Positions 7,201 to 15,773 of a DNA stretch of 30,859 nucleotides are shown in pieces. Every line of letters begins with the position of its first letter. The stretch's first letter is position 1. The notes beneath the pieces were generated by a model. The model saw only the letters and a list, made by a program, of their open reading frames with translations. It searched no databases and had not been told where the DNA came from. A program made the position numbers and the translations under genes. Location of the stretch: contig CAYZGU010000013.1 in NCBI GenBank assembly GCA_964478165.1, forward strand, positions 1 through 30,859, read 5' to 3'. Origin of the DNA: CAYZGU01 sp964478165 (GTDB lineage Bacteria; Poribacteria; WGA-4E; JAJDTR01).

Positions 7201-8037
7201 ATGAGCCTGATTCCGATTTTTTATCTAGTTTTCAGCCAGTTGGCGGTGGGAGGCTTTGCGTTGCTTCTTCTAGTACCCAACGGGCTAGTGGGCCGCGGGT
7301 TTTATAGATTGATGGGTGCGATTTATCTCTTTGCCATGATCTTAGCACGTTGTGCAAATCTTGCGATTAGCGGACAAGCGGTTACTTTGCAAACTTTCTT
7401 CCTCGCATGGACAGGACAGGAAGTCGTTTTTACGCTCGTCCTGTTTCTCGTTCTTTTTGCTTACACGGTGAGTTTATGGATGAGATTTGAGCTTGCCAAC
7501 AGGGGCTTACTCTTTGCGGGGACGATTGTTGGAGCAATTTGGATCGCATATAGTGCCAGATTTTATTTGACAGAAATCAATCTACCCGCGGAGGGGATCC
7601 TGTTGCCTTTGCAATTTTTAATCTCGGCCATTTTGCTGGGGGTTGTGAACAGTGGCATGTGGTTCGGACATTGGTATCTTGTCACCCCAAACCTCCCAGT
7701 ATCTCATTTAAAGAAATTTAATCGGATTTTTCTCATTTCCATTCTTCTTTCAATATCTCTTTTTTCCCTAAACTTTGTCTTAAGGGGAGGAACATTTGAA
7801 ACTGTCCAGTTAGATTTCTTTCATCAATTGATACTTGGAATGCGTGTCCTAATTGGATTTGGAGGTTCTTTTGTTCTTTATCTTATTGTGTGGTACTGTC
7901 TACGGGACAATGCTGTAGTGCAGGATGCAGTCGGCGCTACGCGTGCCGCAACCGGTTTCCTCTATATTGCCATGATCGCGGTGTTCATGGGTGAATGTTG
8001 TGCGCGATTCCTACTTCTAGAAGTGGGATTTATCTGA
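7201..8037 (+). CDS. Unrecognised integral membrane protein, about eight transmembrane helices
   Basis: A 278-residue, very hydrophobic protein with about eight predicted membrane spans, near residues 5-25, 34-57, 72-92, 101-120, 130-155, 168-190, 206-232 and 245-270. Conserved-looking polar features lie inside or beside helices: SGMWFGHWYLVTPNLP (about 151-166) and AATGFLYIAMIAVFMGE (about 248-264). These suggest a defined family with buried functional residues rather than a generic anchor. I do not recognise the family; an NrfD-like or cytochrome-associated membrane subunit is only a guess. AAGGAGGT at 7181-7188 is a strong ribosome-binding site, though 12 bases from the ATG is a little long. 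It begins 23 bases after the rplL terminator, so it depends on read-through or on a promoter overlapping the hairpin. Confidence 0.85.
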   Translation: MSLIPIFYLVFSQLAVGGFALLLLVPNGLVGRGFYRLMGAIYLFAMILARCANLAISGQAVTLQTFFLAWTGQEVVFTLVLFLVLFAYTVSLWMRFELANRGLLFAGTIVGAIWIAYSARFYLTEINLPAEGILLPLQFLISAILLGVVNSGMWFGHWYLVTPNLPVSHLKKFNRIFLISILLSISLFSLNFVLRGGTFETVQLDFFHQLILGMRVLIGFGGSFVLYLIVWYCLRDNAVVQDAVGATRAATGFLYIAMIAVFMGECCARFLLLEVGFI

Positions 8038-9236
8038 TGGCTGGCAAGGTGACCAGGAATTGATATTCGACAACGATTGTACTTGAAACTTGTGTTCTCT
8101 TGCATAATTTTCTTAGCCCGAGGTCCGGCACAGAACTGTCGCGAAACATCAATGCATGAACTTCCTCCTCCATATTCTGGTGCAAATTGAAAAAGGTAGC
8201 CACACTCACACTGCTGATTCTGCGTTGAGCGGAGGGGAGGCACAGTCCCCTGGAATTGTTCAAACAAGATGAGTACTCCTAAGTGTTTGTTGAGCGTGCA
8301 CGAGTTTTGGTCACGGTATCACAGTGGATGACAACCTGAATCTAAGTTGATGGCTTGTTTGTTTGCCGTGGAAAAGAGTTGTGTTCTATGTGATATTCGG
8401 GTTTTTGTACAGCAGGCGGAATATGGACTTGAAATGCAGCCCATGTTCTACGGAAACTTTTCGAGGTGGCATTTATCAGAGTAAGCTGATTCGACCACAG
8501 AAGCTTGCATCTGAGTGTTCGCATTAGGTGAGTTGCGCACTTGTGGCCTTTTACGACGTCAGTATCCTATCAAGTTGTGACGCCGTTCCTAACACCAAGG
8601 AACCGGGAATGGTAACTATGGTGGATTGGCTGCGTTGTGGGATCGGTATGATTAGTTGTCGTACGCAAAACTGTTCAGAATCGGAATCAAGTTCACATTT
8701 GTCTGTGTCTCGAAGACTTAGGAGTTCGAAATATCCTCTCGATTTTCAATTGTCAGCAGAGAGCATGCGAAGGAAATGTAGATAGGAGCAGAGGCTGACC
8801 AATGGTTCACTGACGAATTTCCTGCATGAGATGAATAATCAAGGTACGGTAAGGGCTGAGAATGCTCTGCGTTTTGTCGTCTTGATACTCATACCTTCCG
8901 GAGTGCTGTTGCGGCAGAGTTTTCTGAACGACCTCTTAAGTCCGGCGCAGCTCGTTTTCTCTGGTCGAAATCTACGCACATTGATGGAAAAACTGTCCAT
9001 GATGGTTCGCGACTATTTGCTTACATGCATGCCGAGCTTGACAATGCTGATGATGATTGCGAGGATGAATGTTGCATCGATTTGCCATTCTCCTTGCGGC
9101 AAGTTCAGATTAGGGCAAACCGTCTGTCGGAGTCAAGTTCTTGGCTCCATTTTGGGAGCTTGTCTAAGGATGTCGAATTATTTGCGTGTCTGAGAGTCAT
9201 TCAATGACTTTACGGAGCGCTATCCGGTGTTCAATG
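8038..9236. other. Long gap without a convincing gene
   Basis: About 1.2 kb. Several short overlapping open frames exist on both strands, but none has a good start, ribosome-binding site or recognisable domain. The longest uninterrupted frame (8860-9207, plus, 115 codons) has only an internal ATG at 9025. It could be decayed coding sequence or chance. No tRNA or known structured RNA was recognised. Confidence 0.5.
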
Positions 9237-9245
9237 TGCTATAAT
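9237..9245 (+). promoter_or_regulatory. Extended -10 promoter upstream of the hemE cluster
   Basis: TGCTATAAT combines the TGn extension with a perfect TATAAT (9240-9245). No good -35 box is visible at normal spacing, which is typical of extended -10 promoters. Transcription would begin near 9252, which rules out the overlapping ATG at 9244 and supports the start at 9289 for the next gene. Confidence 0.6.
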
Positions 9246-9288
9246 GCTGCAAAGAGGTTCTGGCGTCCCAACGCTGTTGGAGCAAATC

Positions 9289-9825
9289 ATGGGTGTTCCA
9301 TTTTTTATCACATTTTTACTGTCGATTGTTTTTCTATCGGTGGGTGTTACTGGATTGGGTGATTTCGCGTCGATGGCGTGGAGCCCCAGACTGCGATTCA
9401 GTGTGGATGCTGATTTTGTGGCGGATTTAAATGGCGGAGCGCTCTCAGAAAGATTGCGAGGGGAGTTTAAGAAACACTATTTCCCTCTTTCTAAGAGCCC
9501 AACTATGTCGCTCGGGGAAGCGAAGGACGGTTGGTGGGTGATTACCGACGAAGATGGCGGTCGCACCTACACGTTGAGTCAAGAAGATGGAGTGCTAAAC
9601 GTCTATCATGGTTCGCTACCGCATTTTGAGATGGTAGGAGACTACATTGCCATATTACGGTGTGCTTCTGGTTTTGCGCTATTTCTTGTTAGCTTGTATC
9701 TGATGTGCTTCTTTCTCTATTTAGAAGAACGCGAAAGCGGTCGCATGATGAAGAACGTGAAAAGTTTCGTAAAGCTCAGGGAATTCTTCGAGGCACATGA
9801 GAACGGAAAAGCGCGAAAACAGTAG
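9289..9825 (+). CDS. Two-helix membrane protein of unknown function upstream of hemE
   Basis: A 178-residue protein with one membrane span at about residues 4-23, a roughly 95-residue domain between the spans that should lie outside the cytoplasm, a second span at about 119-144, and a basic C-terminal tail of about 34 residues. The middle domain contains a beta-rich stretch (GWWVITDEDGGRTYTLSQ, about 81-98). I do not recognise a family. The ATG at 9289 is chosen because GGAG lies at 9279-9282, six bases upstream, and because the candidate promoter covers the earlier ATG at 9244. The stop is six bases before the hemE start, so the two are probably translationally coupled. Confidence 0.75.
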   Translation: MGVPFFITFLLSIVFLSVGVTGLGDFASMAWSPRLRFSVDADFVADLNGGALSERLRGEFKKHYFPLSKSPTMSLGEAKDGWWVITDEDGGRTYTLSQEDGVLNVYHGSLPHFEMVGDYIAILRCASGFALFLVSLYLMCFFLYLEERESGRMMKNVKSFVKLREFFEAHENGKARKQ

Positions 9826-9831
9826 TGTTTG

Positions 9832-10923
9832 ATGATGAATATGCAAAAAAACGATTTGCTCCTTCGCGCTGCAAAGCGCCTTCCCGTCGAACGCGTACCT
9901 GTGTGGTTGATGCGCCAAGCTGGCCGTTGCGACCCAGCTTATCGAGCGCTTAGAAAGAAGATAAATCTACCCTTGGAAAGGTTGTTTAACACTGTTCCAG
10001 GGCTGTTTAGTGCTGCGGAGGTCGAATGGGTAATCGAGATTTCACTCTTGCCGAGACGCATCGGAGTTGATTCCATAATTATGTATCACGACATTCTCAC
10101 CCCGCTCGCGCCAATGGGTGCCCATTTCCGTTTTTCGCCCGCGCCACTGTTGGAATCACCGATTCGTACGCGTCGTCAAGTTGCGGAACTAGTCCCAGTT
10201 GATGACCCGGTGTCCCAACTAGAATTCACGGGAAAAGTCATTAATGGATTACGTTCTCAGTTAGATGGGGAACTTCCGTTGATTGGTTTCGCCGGTGCGC
10301 CGCTGACGCTCGCTTTTTTTATGATTACGGGAAAAAGTCCAATGGCCAGCGAAGGACGGTTTTCGCCTGAAACAGATTTGGTTTTTCGGATGATGCGTGA
10401 GGCACCAGATGTGCTTCACGATCTATTGGAACGTTTGACGCAGATGACGATACATTACCTCAATTATCAGGTTTCAGAGGGGGTTCAGATTGTCCAACTC
10501 TTTGAGTCTATCGCGGATGGCATTGAGAGATCGCATTACGAGATATTTGCGCAACCCTACCACGAACAAATATTTTCTGAATTAGATTCTAGTGTTTCTT
10601 CCATCCTCTTTGCCAAAGAGTGTCCTTATTTGGACCTATTGCTTAAGAGTGGCGCAGATGTGCTCAGTGTGGGCAAGTGCATAGACCTTAGAGAAGCACA
10701 TGTGCGTGGAAATGGGCGGGTCGCTTTCCAAGGCAATGTGGATAATGACATTCTGCGTGATGGAAGCCTCGAAGATGTTAGTGCTGCTGTGGACAGATGT
10801 TTGACCCAAGCTGCCAAGCGTGGACAGATTCTGAACCTCAATCATGGGGTTCACCGTGATACTCCGTTTGAGAATGTTAAGCAGTTTGTCAAGGCGGCGA
10901 AAGCACATGTTTGGAACGAATGA
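9832..10923 (+). CDS. hemE: Uroporphyrinogen decarboxylase (HemE), divergent
   Basis: HemE removes four carboxyl groups from uroporphyrinogen III to give coproporphyrinogen III in haem synthesis. The 363 residues match the family length of about 340-365. Signatures seen are VPVWLMRQAGR (about 22-32), the catalytic Asp in YHDIL (Asp about 87), GFAGAPLTL, QLFES, QGNVD and the C-terminal NLNHGV with its histidine. Deviations are GRCDPAYR instead of the usual GR(Y)xPEYR, and FFM in place of the segment that holds the active-site Tyr (Tyr164 in the human enzyme). It may therefore be a fast-evolving HemE or a related paralogue. The start is uncertain among TTG 9829 and ATG 9832, 9835 or 9841. No other haem gene is in view. 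Confidence 0.9.
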   Translation: MMNMQKNDLLLRAAKRLPVERVPVWLMRQAGRCDPAYRALRKKINLPLERLFNTVPGLFSAAEVEWVIEISLLPRRIGVDSIIMYHDILTPLAPMGAHFRFSPAPLLESPIRTRRQVAELVPVDDPVSQLEFTGKVINGLRSQLDGELPLIGFAGAPLTLAFFMITGKSPMASEGRFSPETDLVFRMMREAPDVLHDLLERLTQMTIHYLNYQVSEGVQIVQLFESIADGIERSHYEIFAQPYHEQIFSELDSSVSSILFAKECPYLDLLLKSGADVLSVGKCIDLREAHVRGNGRVAFQGNVDNDILRDGSLEDVSAAVDRCLTQAAKRGQILNLNHGVHRDTPFENVKQFVKAAKAHVWNE

Positions 10924-10950
10924 AATAGTAGGAGATGTCGGGAGATTATC

Positions 10951-12423
10951 TTGAGGCAAAAGATCCAGAATACATCTACAAAAAACCCCTACGTTCCGAG
11001 AGAATACGGGTCTCTCGAAAAAGTGACAGACCGTGTTTACCTATTTCGGAATATCGTCAATTCATCGATTGTGATTGGCGATAAGGGCGTGGCTGTCATC
11101 GATACGCAAGTTAACCAACGGATGGCCGATCGCCTGCTACAGGCGGTTCGTAGGATAACCGATAAGCCCATTCTTTACGCGATTAACACACACTACCATT
11201 GGGATCACACCAACGGGAATCTCATCTTTCATCGTGAAGGTGCGACTGTTTGTTCAAGGGAGATGACAAAGGATTTCATGGTGAATCGTGGTCCGCGCCA
11301 GAAGGCATTCCTGGAATCGCGCGGTTTTGGCTTAGGAGATGACCCTTACCTACCTGATCGAACTTTTTTACTGGAAACGGAGATGAATCTCGGGAATCAG
11401 CCACTTCATCTTGTACATCTCGGCAAAGCAGAAACGGATGACGCCATAGCGGTGCGCGTTCCTAAAGAGGGATGTATCATCTCTGGCGATACGATTATGA
11501 CGGGCAGTTTCCCAATCTTCGGTCAACCTGTTATGAACGAAGGGTTGATGGCGAATCATGATTGGATTGGCACTATTCATGCCTTGCGTGCCTACAATCC
11601 TCGGTACATAATCCCGGGCCACGGACCATTGGCAGGCGATGTAGAGGTCGATCTTCTCATACGAATTGAAGAATATTTCCTGGAGGAAGTTCGAAAACGG
11701 ATGGAAGACCGGAAGAATTTCTCCGAATTGCTCGCCGACCTTGAAGCAGACTTGCCCGGCTGGATTACTCGAATTGCCCAGGTGTGGGGAACACCCCGTT
11801 ACGCGATACTGCGTGTCTATCGGGGATTGATTGATGACCCGGAAGTGGGTTGGCAACACCTCAAGCCCTCGGCAATCCCATCTGGCGATCCAAAAGAGGT
11901 CGCCAGAAGGGTCGCAGAGCTTGATAGCTTCGAGGGTTACCTCCAGGCTGCCGGGGAAATTGGAGAGGGTGGGGATGCCGGGCTGCAGATTGCGATTCTG
12001 CGCGAAGCCACTAAACGGTACGCCGAGAATCCTGTGGCCTGGACAGAACTAGCACGGACGCTGAACCAGAGTTCTAGGGAGGTGTCAAGCGTTCTGGAGA
12101 AAGGAGATTTCCTCTGGGAAGCGAAAAACGCCATTGCAATGGCGTTGAAACTGGATGTCGATTATGCGCCTGCATTACTGCTTCTTGGTCAGACATTGGT
12201 TACGATTGCCTATCGGAACGGTGATAATCCAGCAAATGGGCTAACCTACATTCATCGGGCATTGAACCAGCCACTTACCCAGAATCAATTTTCCCAGGCG
12301 CAGTTCTCGATTGGCCTCGCTCATCGTGCGAACGGCGATGAAGCTCAAGCAAAGATTGCGCTCGCACGGGCAATTGCTGCCGATCCCAAGTTCTTGCCGG
12401 CACAACTAGCAAACATGGTTTAG
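10951..12423 (+). CDS. MBL-fold metallo-hydrolase with C-terminal TPR-like region
   Basis: A 490-residue protein. The N-terminal half is a metallo-beta-lactamase fold with the two-metal site: HYHWDH at 81-86, a probable third ligand His156, Asp180 in SGD, and His224 in IPGHGP. The substrate is unknown. Residues from about 340 to the end form paired helices with alternating small and large residues (for example NPVAWTELARTLNQ and AQFSIGLAHRANGDEAQAKIALARAIAADP) that look like tetratricopeptide repeats, usually used for protein contacts. No signal peptide is seen, so it should be cytoplasmic. The start is TTG at 10951 with GGAGA at 10941-10945. It follows hemE by 27 bases and is probably in the same operon. 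Alkyl sulfatases have a similar MBL-plus-helical plan but a different metal motif. Confidence 0.85.
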   Translation: MRQKIQNTSTKNPYVPREYGSLEKVTDRVYLFRNIVNSSIVIGDKGVAVIDTQVNQRMADRLLQAVRRITDKPILYAINTHYHWDHTNGNLIFHREGATVCSREMTKDFMVNRGPRQKAFLESRGFGLGDDPYLPDRTFLLETEMNLGNQPLHLVHLGKAETDDAIAVRVPKEGCIISGDTIMTGSFPIFGQPVMNEGLMANHDWIGTIHALRAYNPRYIIPGHGPLAGDVEVDLLIRIEEYFLEEVRKRMEDRKNFSELLADLEADLPGWITRIAQVWGTPRYAILRVYRGLIDDPEVGWQHLKPSAIPSGDPKEVARRVAELDSFEGYLQAAGEIGEGGDAGLQIAILREATKRYAENPVAWTELARTLNQSSREVSSVLEKGDFLWEAKNAIAMALKLDVDYAPALLLLGQTLVTIAYRNGDNPANGLTYIHRALNQPLTQNQFSQAQFSIGLAHRANGDEAQAKIALARAIAADPKFLPAQLANMV

Positions 12424-12623
12424 GAATTGCGCTTGTTGCCATCATTCAACGCTGTTTCTTAAACAGTGATAGACATTGTGTGATTTAACGTCACCTCGCG
12501 TAGGAGAAGTGTAGGTTCACCAGTAGAAAGATATACGCCAGCGACGATGAACAGTTCTCGGACGACATGAAAAAGTTCTTCAGAACGATCTTTGGAATGC
12601 GGTAGAAAGTTTCGGATGGACAG

Positions 12624-12911
12624 ATGGAAATCCTAGCATTTCTATATTTCATGCTTTTCTGTGCAATGATTTTCGGCGCGATTTATACTCTCTTCCGCCT
12701 GCTTGTTTATTTTGGGAAGAGTGATGCCGATGATTTTCGTGACCTCCGGTGTTCCCAATGTAGAACTCAGAAGAAACCAATTAGGACAGGAATTGTTAGG
12801 AACTTGGTTGAGTTTGAGCTGCGGTGTAGGAAATGTGGTTACATTTCTTGGGACATTCCGGAGAAGACAAACCTTTCTATCCACAACTCTCCGGACGAAT
12901 TTATCAACTGA
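12624..12911 (+). CDS. Small membrane-anchored zinc-ribbon protein
   Basis: A 95-residue protein with an N-terminal membrane helix (about residues 4-30) followed by a cytoplasmic zinc-ribbon-like segment with two CxxC pairs, CSQC (about 43-46) and CRKC (about 68-71). The order and spacing fit one zinc ion bound by four cysteines. I do not recognise a named family. The ATG at 12624 has only a weak purine-rich sequence upstream. It is separated by 200 bases from the MBL gene and followed by a 1-kb gap. The cysteine pattern makes a chance open frame unlikely. Confidence 0.65.
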   Translation: MEILAFLYFMLFCAMIFGAIYTLFRLLVYFGKSDADDFRDLRCSQCRTQKKPIRTGIVRNLVEFELRCRKCGYISWDIPEKTNLSIHNSPDEFIN

Positions 12912-13917
12912 TGAATACGGTCCATCGGTCGATAAATTGTGCTGTCTTAGTTTCGTCAATCATTTGCGCCGATGAAATAACCATGGTTTTTTATCATTTG
13001 TTTCAGCTTTACTGTACCATTCTGTGTGGGTTAATGATTTGAATGGACAGGTCCAACTAAGCTGTCCCCGTATGCGAATCTGCTTGTCCCGCCGGTGAAC
13101 ATTATTCAGGCAGTCATGAGGTTGTGTTGGTTTTACTCAGATTCTCGAACGATATCATTAGAGCTGGCGGGATTAAATCAGCCTCGGAAGGGGGAGTGCT
13201 GTATTTGGCCCACACTTGTGAGGTGTTCGTTTGTGTAATCTAAGTAAGCATGCAATTGGAGGTGTAGCAGAAGAAGTGTGGGAGATTATGTGGCGGAAAG
13301 GGTTACGGGGTGTTCCGAAGGCTATCAAATTGAAACCGCGTGTGGTAACTGAGAATATTATCCTAAAGTGATGTGTATCGCCTTTTTGTGGGAGCGGTTG
13401 CTATTCAAGAGATTTGAAGGCTTAATTTGTCATTAGGCGCGCGTCGTAATTGATGTTGGACGCCCCGCGTCTCGCTTCCAATTGATTGAAAACACACTGG
13501 AAAATAAACTGATTGAAACTTGGATATCTGGATGGTTGAAGGAAAAGACTGCCTGCTTGTCTAAATAGGAGATCTCCAAGGTGTCCGATAATTGGAGGTG
13601 CGGGAGATAACAGGAGGTATCCACTATTCCCGGACGATTATGCGAAGACCACTTGGCACAGGTAGAATGAAAAATCAGGGATTGTACAACACCCAGGGGC
13701 ATGACGCTTTGCTCAGTTTATGGCCGATTCTGTTCATTTGTTGGACAGAATCGCCTGCTGGTCGATTGGGGTGTTGCAATAGAAATAGGCCTTCTGGTTT
13801 GGCACAGTCTTTGCTGTTTTTCAGTTAGATCGGATTCGTTTCAGGAATATTTCATATAAACATACTCCGTTAACTCGGACTAAAGTGCGTTCTCAAATCT
13901 AAGGAGGTTCGGACGTA
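12912..13917. other. Long gap, possible decayed coding sequence
   Basis: About 1 kb without a convincing gene. Three consecutive short plus-strand frames read like protein but lack proper starts: about 13042-13236, 13231-13371 (46 codons, TTG start with GAGGTG at 13220-13225) and 13437-13568. A hairpin lies at 13725-13753: CGATTCTGTTC pairs with GGACAGAATCG with one G-T pair. It has no T-run, so it is not a standard terminator. No RNA gene was recognised. Confidence 0.45.
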
Positions 13918-15066
13918 ATGACGAAGAGAGCTTGGATCGCCACGACGCAGTTTGTTTGTGTACTCGTGTTATTAACGCTAGTTTCTGATCTTCAGGCTGG
14001 TGTACATGGTACAGTGCAACCACAAGATGATTGGTCCTTAATGGTAGGAACTGATTTCCATCAGAAGTTTCGCCGAAATGTATTGGAGTCGATTAATCGT
14101 GGCCTTGATTGGTTGAAGACCCAGCAAGGCCACGATGGACTTTTTCAAAGCCATCCCGGTATGACGGCGCTTGCGATTTCAGCATTTCTCAAGCATCCTG
14201 AGAACAAATTTCCCGAGGCCAATCATTTGTTTCTTCAGAAGGCTCTCCGAGCATTGGTCGCAATGCAGCAACCCAATGGGGCTATTTACAATGTCGAACA
14301 GCAGCCGGCTCTACCAAATTATAACACCGCAGTATCATTGATGGCGCTTTCGTCTTCGGGAAATTCCGAATACAGCTTGGCGATTGCGAAGGGCCAGGAA
14401 TTTATTAAAAGCCTTCAGGTTCATGATCGGAATAGTGTTTACTATGGCGGAATTGGCTACGGCAGTCGGGAGAGCGTGTACGACCTCTCTAACCTGAACT
14501 ATGCTGTTCAAGCTTTGAAGGAGAGCGGGTCAGACGATCAACAAGTGTGGGACAAAGCGGTTAAATTTCTTGAAAGGTGTCAAAACAACAGCGAGACCAA
14601 TGACCAGAGCTGGGCGGGTAACGATGGCGGATTTATTTACGCACCCGATAGTGAAAGTAAAGCTGGTAGGGATGGCGCCATTCCAAGGTCTTATGGCAGC
14701 ATGACGTATGCCGGCCTACTGAGCTTCATCTATGCCAATGTTGACAAGCATGACCCACGCGTACAGGCCGCTGTGGATTGGATTACGCAACACTTTACTG
14801 TTGAAGAAAATCATGGCATGGGCCAGGAGGGCCTTTACTATGGTTATCATACTATGGCAAAGGCTTTGAGTGCCTACGGTAAACCGGTTATTGTTGATGC
14901 CAAAGGACTATCTCACAATTGGTATCGAGAGCTGGCTCAGAAGCTGATTTCGACGCAGAACGCTGACGGATATTGGGTGAATGAATCAAGCCGTTGGTTA
15001 GAAAGCTTTCCAATTCTCGTGACTTCGTATGCGATACTCGCTCTTACAGCGCCGTTCGGTCCCTAG
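13918..15066 (+). CDS. Exported prenyltransferase/squalene-oxidase-repeat protein
   Basis: A 382-residue protein with a signal peptide (hydrophobic core about residues 8-23, likely cleavage after LQA at 27). The rest is about six repeats of the terpene-cyclase-like alpha/alpha toroid, each with a helix, a glycine-rich turn and a QxxDG/QNxDG-type element: GLDWLKTQQGHDG, ALVAMQQPNGAIY, the DLSNLNYAVQAL segment near 192-203, GNDGGFIYAP, and LISTQNADGYWVN at the end. The DxDD acid motif of squalene-hopene cyclase is not seen, so it is probably not a cyclase and may bind or process something in the periplasm. AAGGAGG at 13901-13907 supports the ATG. It converges on the fur-family gene. Confidence 0.85.
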   Translation: MTKRAWIATTQFVCVLVLLTLVSDLQAGVHGTVQPQDDWSLMVGTDFHQKFRRNVLESINRGLDWLKTQQGHDGLFQSHPGMTALAISAFLKHPENKFPEANHLFLQKALRALVAMQQPNGAIYNVEQQPALPNYNTAVSLMALSSSGNSEYSLAIAKGQEFIKSLQVHDRNSVYYGGIGYGSRESVYDLSNLNYAVQALKESGSDDQQVWDKAVKFLERCQNNSETNDQSWAGNDGGFIYAPDSESKAGRDGAIPRSYGSMTYAGLLSFIYANVDKHDPRVQAAVDWITQHFTVEENHGMGQEGLYYGYHTMAKALSAYGKPVIVDAKGLSHNWYRELAQKLISTQNADGYWVNESSRWLESFPILVTSYAILALTAPFGP

Positions 15067-15218
15067 CTTTTACTTTAAGCTTTGTTTGACAATCTTTATA
15101 TGGTTAGGGTTTTCATATCACTCCGTTGACGTGTGAAACTGGAGAGGTCTCCATCTTTTTCAATGAACTTTGTCTTCCTCTCCATACCAGCGCGCATGCT
15201 TCTTTCCACTTGTTATTT

Positions 15219-15689
15219 TTACATCCCTTCTGTTCGACAATCTTGACAGTAACCCAGGACATCGTTTCGATTTTTCATGGGTTTAAAGTTGTGTGCCTCA
15301 CAGATGACCTTCTGAAGTTTGTCAACCTCGGGAATTTCGAACTCAATGATCTTGTTGCATCGAAGGCAGATGAGATGGGAATGGTTCGGTTCTTGGAGTG
15401 CGTTAACGTGTTCGTAGTACGAATTTTTCTGAGCATCGATAATTTCTGTGAGTAGGCCGCTGTTGACAAGTAGCGGTAGAGTGCGATAAATCGTTGCTCT
15501 GGAAACTGAGTAGCCCTGTGCTCGAATATGAACTAGTAGGTCCTCAGCTTGGAAGTGTCCATCGTAGGTGAAGACCTGATCGAAGATGGCGAGGCGCTCT
15601 GACGTAATCCGTAGCCCACGGCTTGATAGGTATTGTTCAAATTGCTCAAGGAATCTGGAGCGAAGTTGTTTTTTTTCGTTCGTTTTCAT
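15219..15689 (-). CDS. Fur-family metal-dependent transcriptional regulator
   Basis: A 156-residue ferric-uptake-regulator-family repressor. The N-terminal winged helix includes RITSERLAIFDQVF (residues 27-40), HFQAEDLL (45-52) and the recognition helix SRATIYRTLPLLVNSGLL (63-80). The C-terminal dimerisation domain has the histidine cluster PNHSHLICLRC (101-111) and structural-zinc cysteines at 108, 111, 148 and 151 (CLRC, CQDC). Which metal or signal it senses (Fur, Zur or PerR type) cannot be told from the sequence. The ATG at 15689 lacks a clear ribosome-binding site. It lies 84 bases downstream of ogt on the same strand. Confidence 0.93.
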   Translation of the reverse strand: MKTNEKKQLRSRFLEQFEQYLSSRGLRITSERLAIFDQVFTYDGHFQAEDLLVHIRAQGYSVSRATIYRTLPLLVNSGLLTEIIDAQKNSYYEHVNALQEPNHSHLICLRCNKIIEFEIPEVDKLQKVICEAHNFKPMKNRNDVLGYCQDCRTEGM

Positions 15690-15773
15690 TACGATGGTAA
15701 GTCTTTTTAAACAACCGACTATCGACGGTGGATGTGTAATTAGGAGGTTGGCTTGAGATATCGATCATCAGCG

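Noticed and set aside
8030..8267. Two overlapping minus-strand frames (about 77 and 101 codons) at the end of the membrane protein gene
   Set aside because: They overlap each other and the 3' end of a solid gene, have no domain or clear ribosome-binding site, and lack sign of conserved structure. They could be real but are not supported.
8831..9207. Plus-strand frames of 120 and 60 codons before the hemE cluster
   Set aside because: They occupy the same bases in different frames, have no ribosome-binding site and no motif, and a run of this length is expected by chance in a 1.2-kb gap.
12504..12605. Short protein-like frame just before the zinc-ribbon gene, ending with an ATG that would give a 12-residue peptide
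   Set aside because: There is no start codon for the longer frame and no ribosome-binding site for the short one; most likely chance or a remnant.
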